DNA from: Candidatus Adiutrix sp.
GTDB lineage: Bacteria > Desulfobacterota > Desulfarculia > Adiutricales > Adiutricaceae
Direction of reading: 5' to 3'
Assembly (NCBI GenBank): GCA_031285975.1
Contig: JAITVE010000375.1
Location: 1 to 5,051 of the forward strand
DNA: 5,051 bases
The translations under genes and the position numbers were made by a program. Below the pieces are notes generated by a model. That model did no database searches, was not told the origin of the DNA, and saw only the letters and a program-made list of their open reading frames with translations. This document shows positions 1 to 5,051 of this stretch, piece after piece. Numbering within the stretch: position 1 is the first letter of the stretch; every line of letters starts with the position of its first letter.

Positions 1-157
1 CTGCTGAATGGGAAAATTAGCTTGGCAAGCCCTCGAAGGGCTCTGAAAAAAGCGTGGCAACTGGCTGATTTTTAAAAAATTATCAATGATTTCAATAAAA
101 ACAATATGCGTCAGCCCTGGCCTGAATGGAAGATTATACCACTTTGCATCGCTTCTG
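1..157. other. AT-rich region upstream of pyk, no firm gene
   Basis: No gene can be supported here. On the + strand, frame 1 stays open for 24 codons from the window edge to a TAA at 73-75 (ending ...KKAWQLADF). This could be the last codons of an upstream gene, but it uses rare-looking codons such as CGA and AGG and is too short to judge. A 6-bp inverted repeat (agccct at 28-33, agggct at 37-42) lies inside that open stretch and has no T-run after it on either strand, so it is not called a terminator. Positions 68-110 are strongly AT-rich, which would suit upstream promoter DNA for pyk. Confidence 0.3.
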
Positions 158-166
158 TGCTATACT
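158..166 (+). promoter_or_regulatory. Extended -10 promoter for pyk
   Basis: The sequence TGCTATACT contains a TATACT hexamer (161-166; five of six matches to TATAAT) preceded by the TGn extension. No convincing -35 hexamer sits 16-18 bases upstream, as is usual for extended -10 promoters that rely less on the -35 contact. Transcription would start near 173, giving a leader of about 98 nt before the pyk start. The call rests on motif matching only. Confidence 0.5.
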
Positions 167-270
167 GAAGAAATCGGGATAGAGCGTTGGGGCCCGCCCG
201 CGCTTTCCGATGTGCCCGCCTGATTCTGGGCCGTTCCCGCCCCCACAATATAACAAATATGAGGTTCATA

Positions 271-1698
271 ATGATACACAGGAAGACCAAAATAGTGGCC
301 ACCATCGGGCCGGCTTCGTCCGATCCCGAGGTGTTGTGGCGCATGATCCAGGCTGGGCTGAACGTGGCCCGCCTCAATTTTTCCCACGGCAAGCCCGAGG
401 AGCATCGGAAAATGGTGGAGCTCTTGCGCTCCTTCGGCCAGGATAGGGGGACGGAAATCGGCATTCTCCAAGACCTTTCCGGCCCGAAAATACGCCTCGG
501 CAACATCCGCGACCGCGTGCTGGAACAGGGCTCCATCATTAAGCTGGCCCCCGGCACGGAAGAGAGCGGCGACGCCCTGCCGGTGGGCTACCAGTACCTT
601 TTGGAAGACGTGACCGTGGGCGAGCAGGTGCTGCTGTTCGACGGCAAAATCGACCTCCAGGTAGTGGGCAAGGACGACAAGTGCCTGTCCTGCAAGGTCA
701 TCATCGGCGGTCCCATCAGCTCCCACAAGGGCGTGAACTTGCCGAACAGTGAACTCCGCATCCCGGCCTTCACCGAAAAAGACCGGGCCGACCTCACCGT
801 GGGCCTCGAAGCCGGGGTGGACTTTGTGGCCATGAGCTTTGTCCGCACTGAAAAAGACCTCATCCCCGCGCGGGAGATGATCGCCCGCAGCGGCCGCCCG
901 CCGCTGTTGATCGCCAAGATTGAAAAACCCCAGGCCGTGGAGTCCATCGACGCTATTTTGGAAGTGGCCGACGGCATCATGGTGGCCCGCGGTGATTTGG
1001 GTGTGGAAATGCCCATTGAGGAAGTTCCGGCCACCCAGAAAAAACTTATCCGGGCCGCCCGCCGCCGGGGCAAGCTGGTCATCACCGCCACCCAGATGCT
1101 GGGCTCGATGGTCACCAACCCCCTCCCCAGCCGGGCCGAAGTCACCGACGTGGCCAACGCCATCCTCGACGGCACCGACGCGGTGATGCTTTCCGAAGAA
1201 ACCGCCGTGGGCCAGTTCCCGGCGGACGCGGTGGCCATGCTGGACAAAATCTCCCGCCGCACCGAGCCCGTTATGGACAACCGCCGCTTCCTCATGGAAG
1301 AGCAGTGCGAGATGCTTGACCCCACGGCCTGCGCCATCACCCGCGCCGTGGCCATTTTGGCGGACGACCTGAAATCCAAGGCCATTGTGGCCGCCACCCA
1401 GGGCGGCTCCACGGCCCGGCTGGTTTCGCACCTGCGCCAGCCCGTGCCGGTGATCGGCCTGACCTCCAACCCCGCCACCTACCGCCAGCTCACCCTGGCC
1501 TGGGGCGTTATGCCCGCCCTCATCCCCCCCTGCGATTCCATGGTGCTGCTGGAACAGCTGGCCAGCGAATGGATCGTCCGCAACCACATCGCCGGCAAAG
1601 GCGACCGGGTTTTCATCACCTGCGGTATGCCGCTGCAAACGTCAGGCACCACCAACATGGTGAAAATAATGGACGTGGGGGAATCCTCCGGCTTCTGA
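271..1698 (+). CDS. pyk: Pyruvate kinase
   Basis: Catalyses the last step of glycolysis in the cytosol: phosphoenolpyruvate plus ADP gives pyruvate plus ATP, with Mg2+ and usually K+. The 475-residue product is full length for bacterial pyruvate kinases (about 470-480). It starts with KTKIVATIGPAS (5-16), followed by NVARLNFSHG (31-40). The B-domain lid spans roughly 70-167. The active-site signature LLIAKIEKPQAV (212-223) carries the catalytic Lys216 and metal-binding Glu218. MVARGDLGVE (237-246) supplies Asp242, and ITATQM (271-276) and DGTDAVMLSEETAVGQFP (300-317) complete the barrel. The C-terminal regulatory domain (about 350-470) has ATQGGSTAR (375-383) and SGTTNMVKI. No PEP-utilising extension is present. 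The QDLSGPKIRLG and GGPISSHKGVN stretches resemble PykA more than PykF, so the allosteric effector is uncertain. Start 271 is chosen because GAGG at 261-264 lies 6 nt upstream; in-frame ATGs at 259 and 187 lack such a site. It is followed by a convergent gene across a hairpin. Confidence 0.97.
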   Translation: MIHRKTKIVATIGPASSDPEVLWRMIQAGLNVARLNFSHGKPEEHRKMVELLRSFGQDRGTEIGILQDLSGPKIRLGNIRDRVLEQGSIIKLAPGTEESGDALPVGYQYLLEDVTVGEQVLLFDGKIDLQVVGKDDKCLSCKVIIGGPISSHKGVNLPNSELRIPAFTEKDRADLTVGLEAGVDFVAMSFVRTEKDLIPAREMIARSGRPPLLIAKIEKPQAVESIDAILEVADGIMVARGDLGVEMPIEEVPATQKKLIRAARRRGKLVITATQMLGSMVTNPLPSRAEVTDVANAILDGTDAVMLSEETAVGQFPADAVAMLDKISRRTEPVMDNRRFLMEEQCEMLDPTACAITRAVAILADDLKSKAIVAATQGGSTARLVSHLRQPVPVIGLTSNPATYRQLTLAWGVMPALIPPCDSMVLLEQLASEWIVRNHIAGKGDRVFITCGMPLQTSGTTNMVKIMDVGESSGF

Positions 1699-1722
1699 CA
1701 AATCCCCCGGTCGAGTAGACGA

Positions 1723-1757
1723 CAAGCGGGCGCGGAATCACTTTCCGCGCCCGCTTG
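1723..1757. terminator. GC hairpin between convergent pyk and VOC genes
   Basis: A perfect 15-bp inverted repeat (1723-1737 with 1743-1757) closes a 5-nt loop. It lies 24 nt after the pyk stop and 11 nt after the stop of the opposing VOC gene, so it could end both transcripts. Neither strand has a proper T-run after the stem, so it is not a textbook intrinsic terminator; it may act as a strong 3'-end barrier or work with Rho. Its sequence is nearly repeated at 2289-2322. Confidence 0.7.
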
Positions 1758-1768
1758 GTTCATATCAG

Positions 1769-2131
1769 TTAAGAATTCTTCTGCCGTATTTGCACCGAAA
1801 TCTTATTCGGGTCATACACGTAAAAATACCGTGACGCCGCGTCAGGGCTGCGGATATCGGACGGGGCCAGCCCCTTGCTTGTCGCCAGGGCATGTGTTGC
1901 ATCCAAGTCATCCGCTTCAAAACAGAGAAAGAACCCTTCGCGCTCAAAGGCCTGCATGTGCGGCCTGTTGACAAGCTCAACCTGAGTTCCGCCCTGCGCG
2001 TCCGCCAAAAAGGCCAGTTTGCTGTCCTCCCCGCTGACTCTGCGGACAACAGACAGCCCGATGACCGACTCGTAAAACTCAATGGACTTTTCCAGTTCCT
2101 GAGTGCGTATGCCGACTTGTCTAAAGTGCAT
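1769..2131 (-). CDS. VOC (glyoxalase/bleomycin resistance) superfamily protein
   Basis: A 120-residue cytosolic protein of the vicinal oxygen chelate fold. The N-terminal half-module reads VGIRTQELEKSIEFYESVIG (6-25), a typical first beta-alpha unit with the KSxxFY hallmark. The second module begins near FLCFEADDLDAT (68-79) and ends with YVYDPNKISVQI (104-115). By alignment to glyoxalase I, the four metal-ligand positions are Gln5, Glu52 (VELV), Phe68 and Gln114. Gln at the first is known in eukaryotic glyoxalase I, but Phe at the third and Gln at the fourth are not normal ligands, so methylglyoxal chemistry is doubtful. No substrate can be named; dioxygenase, resistance-type and binding-protein relatives share this fold. 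The start at 2131 is preferred over an in-frame ATG at 2152 because an AAGGAGG site sits just before it. The gene is less GC-rich than pyk (about 56% by hand count over 1801-2100). Confidence 0.88.
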   Translation of the reverse strand: MHFRQVGIRTQELEKSIEFYESVIGLSVVRRVSGEDSKLAFLADAQGGTQVELVNRPHMQAFEREGFFLCFEADDLDATHALATSKGLAPSDIRSPDAASRYFYVYDPNKISVQIRQKNS

Positions 2132-2136
2132 TTTTT

Positions 2137-2143
2137 CCTCCTT
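2137..2143 (-). promoter_or_regulatory. Shine-Dalgarno site fixing the VOC start
   Basis: On the minus strand AAGGAGG is followed by five As and then the ATG at 2131. This full-length Shine-Dalgarno match lies inside the first codons of the longer reading that begins at 2152, so the shorter start is the real one. The sequence before the 2152 ATG has no comparable site. Confidence 0.85.
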
Positions 2144-2215
2144 GTTTCCCATGACATCATTGCCGCATGTTCAAAGACAGACCAAAGATTGTGCGCAACA
2201 AACCGCCTGCGAATA

Positions 2216-2244
2216 TTTTTACCGTACTGCGAAGGTTTTTTCAA
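2216..2244 (-). promoter_or_regulatory. Possible sigma70 promoter for the VOC gene
   Basis: On the minus strand TTGAAA (2239-2244) and TAAAAA (2216-2221) are separated by 17 nt. The -35 matches five of six consensus bases and the -10 matches four of six. Transcription would start near 2209, leaving a leader of about 78 nt. It lies downstream of the receptor gene's terminator hairpin, which suits independent expression of the VOC gene. Confidence 0.4.
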
Positions 2245-2288
2245 GGGACTTTCACTGCGTTTTTACGAAATCCTGCACCGCCAACACA

Positions 2289-2322
2289 AGGCGGGCGCGG
2301 AACCCACGATCCGCGCCCGCTT
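2289..2322 (-). terminator. GC hairpin after the chemoreceptor gene
   Basis: A 10-bp perfect GC stem (2291-2300 with 2311-2320) extends by one A-T pair inward and by a G-T and an A-T pair outward, with a loop of 8 nt. It begins 21 nt after the receptor stop codon on the minus strand. As with the hairpin at 1723-1757, there is no clear T-run after it. The two share arms and part of the loop, suggesting a common 3'-end element. Confidence 0.65.
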
Positions 2323-2343
2323 CGCACTATCTTCGCGCAGCCG

Positions 2344-4074
2344 TTAATCTTTCAGCAAATCCGGGTCGATGTCCAGGTCGGGGCAGCCGTTGACCAGGAT
2401 GGTCATTTCCACCATCACATCGTGCAGGTCGCCCGCCGCGTTGGCCAGTTCCCGTGAGGCGGAGGAGGTGGCTTCCGAAGATTCGGAGTTGGCCCCGGCC
2501 ACCTTGTTGATTTCGTTGACGGCCTTGCCGACCTGCTCAATGCCGATGAACTGCTCTTTGCTGGCCCCCGCGATTTCGTCGATCAGCTGGCTCACCACGC
2601 TGGAACCCTGGCGGATGGTGGTGAAACTTTCGGACAAGAGCCCCGTGATGCGCACGCCGTTGCCGACGCGGGTGACGGTGCTGTTTATCAGGCTGTTGGT
2701 GTCCCCGGCCGCCTGGGTGGAGCGCTGGGCCAGATTCCGCACCTCGTCGGCCACCACGGCGAAGCCCTGCCCGGCTTCGCCCGCCCGGGCCGCTTCCACC
2801 GAGGCGTTCAGGGCCAGGAGATTCGTCTGGAAGGCGATGCTCTCAATGGTTTTGATGATGGCCCCGATTTTACCGGCCGATTCGCTGATCTCATTCATGG
2901 CCACCACCATGTCGTCCACCAGCTTGGAGCCCTCGGTGATGTGGTGATCGACCACCTGGTTTTCGCTGTTGGTTTTGCTGGAGTTTTCGGCGTTCTGGTT
3001 AATCATGGCCGTCATTTCTTCCAGGGCGGCCGAGGTTTCCTCCAGGGACGTGGCCTGGATGGAGGCTCCCTTGGCCAGGGCGTCGGAGGAATGATTAATG
3101 TCCTTCACCGCCATGCGCACCTGTTTGAAACTGTCGTTCATGCGATCCATCACCGCGCAGAGGACGGTGTTGATGGAATGGGCCGTCAGGGTGCCGCCGA
3201 GAACCACCAGGATAATCGTTCCCAGCATCAGCGCGCCCACCGTGAGGTAGAATTTTTTCTGGGTCTGTTCGACAATGGTGGAAGGCATACCCAGGAAATA
3301 CATGCCGATGACCGCATCTGAGCTGTCCCGCACGGGCCAGTAGACGGTATCGTAGTTGCCGCCCAGGATGACGTTTTTATCATGGAATTCCTGGCCCTGC
3401 CGCAGCACCCGTTCAATCACCACGGGGTTGGTCATTTTGGTGCCGATGGCCCGCTGCCCGTTGCTGACAATGGTGGTCATGGAGCGGGTGTCGTCGCGGA
3501 AAATGGTGAATTCCACCCCGAACATGCTTTTCAGCTCATCCAGAAAACTTTCCGTGAACGGGAACACCCCGGCCACCAGTTGCCCCAGAGGCACCCCCCG
3601 GCTGTCGCGGAGCGAGGTCACGTATTTGATGTCGATTTTACCGTCGCTGGTGGCGGCGGGCACAGCTTTGTCCTGGGCGGTTTTGGCAAGCAGGGTGCCC
3701 GGGTTGAGGGGAGTCTCCAGGTTTTTGCTCTGGCTGATGAAGACCGGCTGCCCTGAAGTATCGAACACGGCCAGGTAATCCAACTCGCCGTCGTCCAGGT
3801 ACAGCTTAATCTGGCTGTCAAAGGCCGCCTTGTTTTTTTCCGCGACCGCCGCCTGCACCTCGGCATTTTCCGCCAGCGTGCTTCCCAGCTTGCCCAGGTC
3901 GCTGATTCGGGTGGCGATAATGTGCTCCGAACCTTTTTTGAAGGCCGACAGGGAAAGGTTGGTCATTTGCACATAAACTGGGGAGGTGACAAAATAAACA
4001 GCCGCAGCGATCACCGCAGCGGGCACAATGCCCGCAATCAGGCAGGTGAGGAGGATTTTTGTTTTAAATTTCAT
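2344..4074 (-). CDS. Methyl-accepting chemotaxis protein with Cache-type sensor
   Basis: An inner-membrane chemoreceptor of 576 residues that would sense a ligand outside the cytoplasm and control CheA through CheW. A short basic start (MKFKTK) leads into the first membrane helix (about 7-29). The periplasmic sensor (about 30-273) resembles Cache_3/Cache_2-type domains: YLAVFDTSGQPVF (100-112), FTIFRDDTR (189-197) with GTKM, and VYWPVRDSSDAVIGMYFLGMP (244-264). The second helix is about 275-297. No clear HAMP domain follows; the chain passes quickly into the signalling coil with SLEETSAALEEM (343-354). The conserved hairpin tip is AFQTNLLALNASVEAARAGE (414-433) and GFAVVADEVRNLA (437-449). 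The protein ends in an acidic tail, CPDLDIDPDLLKD, without an NWETF-like CheR/CheB tether. The start has GAGGG 8-9 nt upstream. No che genes are nearby, so it is an orphan receptor here; its ligand cannot be told. Confidence 0.95.
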   Translation of the reverse strand: MKFKTKILLTCLIAGIVPAAVIAAAVYFVTSPVYVQMTNLSLSAFKKGSEHIIATRISDLGKLGSTLAENAEVQAAVAEKNKAAFDSQIKLYLDDGELDYLAVFDTSGQPVFISQSKNLETPLNPGTLLAKTAQDKAVPAATSDGKIDIKYVTSLRDSRGVPLGQLVAGVFPFTESFLDELKSMFGVEFTIFRDDTRSMTTIVSNGQRAIGTKMTNPVVIERVLRQGQEFHDKNVILGGNYDTVYWPVRDSSDAVIGMYFLGMPSTIVEQTQKKFYLTVGALMLGTIILVVLGGTLTAHSINTVLCAVMDRMNDSFKQVRMAVKDINHSSDALAKGASIQATSLEETSAALEEMTAMINQNAENSSKTNSENQVVDHHITEGSKLVDDMVVAMNEISESAGKIGAIIKTIESIAFQTNLLALNASVEAARAGEAGQGFAVVADEVRNLAQRSTQAAGDTNSLINSTVTRVGNGVRITGLLSESFTTIRQGSSVVSQLIDEIAGASKEQFIGIEQVGKAVNEINKVAGANSESSEATSSASRELANAAGDLHDVMVEMTILVNGCPDLDIDPDLLKD

Positions 4075-4082
4075 GGCGTATC

Positions 4083-4120
4083 CCTCAGGTGGGTTTTCAG
4101 GTGGCGTCTGAACATTGAGG
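4083..4120 (-). promoter_or_regulatory. Possible leader hairpin covering the receptor ribosome-binding site
   Basis: In the receptor mRNA leader, CCTCA (4116-4120) can pair with TGAGG (4083-4087), which includes the GAGG of the ribosome-binding site. TTCAG (4108-4112) can pair with CTGAA (4096-4100) inside it. The octamer CCACCTGA also occurs twice in this stretch. The stems are only 5 bp each and separated by unpaired bases, so this may be chance. Confidence 0.2.
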
Positions 4121-4185
4121 CGGCATGGAGAGGCGGAAGGAGGAATAAAAGCGAAGGAGGACTATCATGAAATAATCCTGACTAG

Positions 4186-4214
4186 AGGATACAGAAATTT
4201 TCAAAGATTGTCAA
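4186..4214 (-). promoter_or_regulatory. Sigma70-type promoter for the chemoreceptor gene
   Basis: On the minus strand a perfect TTGACA (4209-4214) is followed after exactly 17 nt by TATCCT (4186-4191; four of six consensus matches). The surrounding DNA is AT-rich. Transcription would start near 4179 and give a pyrimidine-rich leader of about 105 nt. This points to a housekeeping sigma factor rather than sigma28 or sigma54, whose -24/-12 or flagellar motifs I do not see here. Confidence 0.65.
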
Positions 4215-4303
4215 TTTATATAAGTGGAATATTTGTAAAATATTGGTAATGGCGCCCTGGAAGGGAGTCTGCCGTCGTCATGTCGGCGAGGGCCGGTGTG
4301 TGG

Positions 4304-4330
4304 CCCGGCTTTTGCCGGGGTGACTTTTTT
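4304..4330. terminator. Weak hairpin after proB, T-run on the wrong side for it
   Basis: A 6-bp stem (cccggc 4304-4309, gccggg 4314-4319) closes a TTTT loop 9 nt after the proB stop. On the minus strand no T-run follows, so termination of proB by it is doubtful. On the + strand six Ts occur at 4325-4330, five bases after the stem, which is terminator-like but spaced too far. GCCGG at 4292-4296 competes for pairing with CCGGC at 4305-4309. Confidence 0.3.
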
Positions 4331-5051
4331 ATAGCAAGCCTTCGGAGAGCACTAAATTGTCGCGGTGGATGATTTCGTCGGAGTGGGTGTAGCCGAGGAG
4401 GGAGAGGATGTGGCGGCTGGGGCGGCCCATGATTTTTTCCACTTCGGCGGAGGTGTAATTGCAGAGGCCCAGGCCGAGGGTGCGGCCCTGTTCGTCGGCG
4501 ATGGTCACCGCGTCCCCGGCGGCGAAACTGCCGGTGAGGGACACAACGCCTCCCGGGAGCAGGCTCTTGCCCTTGGCGGTCAGGGCTTGGGCGCAACCGG
4601 CGTCCACCGTGAGGCGGCCTTTGGGGCGGCTGGCGAACGCCAGCCAGTTTTTTTTGCCGGGGAGGCGTTTGCGGCGGGGTTTGAAAAAGCTGCCGACCGC
4701 CTGGCCGTCGATGATTTTCAGCAAAACATCGCGCAGGCCGCCGGAGGCGATAACGCTGGCCACCCCCTGCTCGGACAGGCGCTTGGCGGCGCGGAGCTTA
4801 GTGTACATGCCGCCAGTGCCGAAGGGGCCGCCGTCCCCGGCCAGGGCCAGCAGGGCCGGGGTCACTTTCTCCACTTCGCTGATGAGCGCGGCTTCGGGGT
4901 TGTGGCGGGGGTCGCCGTTGTAGAGGCCGTCGATGTCGGTGAGGTTGACGAAGAGGTCGGCTTCCACCAGGGCGGCCACCAGCCCGGCCAGGGTGTCGTT
5001 GTCCCCGACTTTCAGTTCCTCCAGGGCCACGGTGTCGTTTTCGTTGATGAC
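4329..5051 (-). CDS. proB: Glutamate 5-kinase, 5' end outside the window
   Basis: Phosphorylates L-glutamate with ATP to gamma-glutamyl phosphate, the first step of proline synthesis in the cytosol. The visible 240 residues run from the window edge to TAA; about a third of the protein (roughly 130 residues, judging from the 367-residue E. coli enzyme) is missing at the N-terminus. The amino acid kinase domain shows INENDTVALEELKVGDNDTL (2-21), the ADLFVNLTDIDGLYNGDPR stretch (31-49) and FGTGGMYTKLRAAKRL (77-92). A C-terminal PUA domain begins near KGRLTVDAG (144-152) and includes VSLTGSFAAGDAVTIAD (170-186) and RPSRHILSLLGYTHSDEIIHRDN (about 210-232). The GTG at 5030 is not the start, because the frame and the family motif continue without a break to the window edge. 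In related bacteria proB often follows obg, but that cannot be seen here. It lies 254 nt upstream of the receptor gene on the same strand, and that gene has its own promoter. Confidence 0.96.
   Translation of the reverse strand, partial: VINENDTVALEELKVGDNDTLAGLVAALVEADLFVNLTDIDGLYNGDPRHNPEAALISEVEKVTPALLALAGDGGPFGTGGMYTKLRAAKRLSEQGVASVIASGGLRDVLLKIIDGQAVGSFFKPRRKRLPGKKNWLAFASRPKGRLTVDAGCAQALTAKGKSLLPGGVVSLTGSFAAGDAVTIADEQGRTLGLGLCNYTSAEVEKIMGRPSRHILSLLGYTHSDEIIHRDNLVLSEGLL

Noticed and set aside
28..42. Inverted repeat agccct/agggct as a terminator of an upstream gene
   Set aside because: The stem is only 6 bp, has a 3-nt loop and no T-run after it on either strand, and it lies within the only open frame at the window edge.
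588..1478. A second 296-codon minus-strand frame inside pyk
   Set aside because: It is antisense to pyk, is rich in Ser, Arg and Ala as expected of a shadow frame, and overlaps the other antisense frame.
160..1638. A 492-codon uninterrupted reading frame on the minus strand opposite pyk
   Set aside because: It is a mirror of pyk codon bias in GC-rich DNA: the translation is dominated by Gly, His, Ala and Val, shows no known motif, and lies wholly antisense to a clear enzyme gene.
1765..2244. A longer 159-codon minus-strand frame overlapping the VOC gene
   Set aside because: It is out of frame with the VOC fold motifs and its translation has no recognisable domain; the VOC frame has the AAGGAGG site.
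2369..2947. A 192-codon + strand frame opposite the chemoreceptor signalling domain
   Set aside because: It mirrors the helical, Ala/Glu-rich receptor codons; no motif is seen and the minus-strand gene is certain.
4216..4596. A Pro/Arg/His-rich 126-codon minus-strand frame over the end of proB
   Set aside because: It is an alternative frame of the proB PUA domain, whose own frame carries clear family motifs.

Overview
The window reads as an ordinary chromosomal stretch of a moderately GC-rich Gram-negative bacterium. Gene style points to the Desulfovibrio-like Desulfobacterota (former Deltaproteobacteria). The main hints are a Cache-sensor chemoreceptor that passes from its second membrane helix into the signalling coil with no clear HAMP domain, and a glutamate 5-kinase with a PUA domain. 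The lineage call is an inference from protein style only, with moderate confidence.

Layout. Positions 1-270 are an AT-rich upstream region and leader with an extended -10 promoter, leading to pyruvate kinase (pyk, + strand, 271-1698). Everything after that is on the minus strand. A strong GC hairpin (1723-1757) separates pyk from a convergent small VOC/glyoxalase-fold gene (1769-2131). That gene has its own Shine-Dalgarno site and a plausible promoter. A second hairpin of nearly the same sequence (2289-2322) follows a complete methyl-accepting chemotaxis protein gene (2344-4074). The receptor gene has a good sigma70-type promoter (TTGACA-17-TATCCT) and a leader of about 105 nt. The window ends inside the 3' two thirds of proB (glutamate 5-kinase, 4329 to beyond 5051), whose 5' end lies outside.

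How the genes relate. They do not form one pathway: pyk is glycolysis, proB is proline synthesis, the receptor is chemotaxis, and the VOC protein has no assignable substrate. Each complete gene appears to have its own promoter and a hairpin at its 3' end, so they look like single-gene transcription units, with proB probably the tail of a unit starting beyond the window. I found no mobile element, CRISPR array, RNA gene, phage gene or defence system, and no evidence of an undescribed multi-gene system. The points worth a second look are modest: twin hairpins bracketing the VOC gene, degenerate metal ligands in the VOC protein, the HAMP-less receptor, and possible structure in the receptor leader and in the proB-receptor gap.
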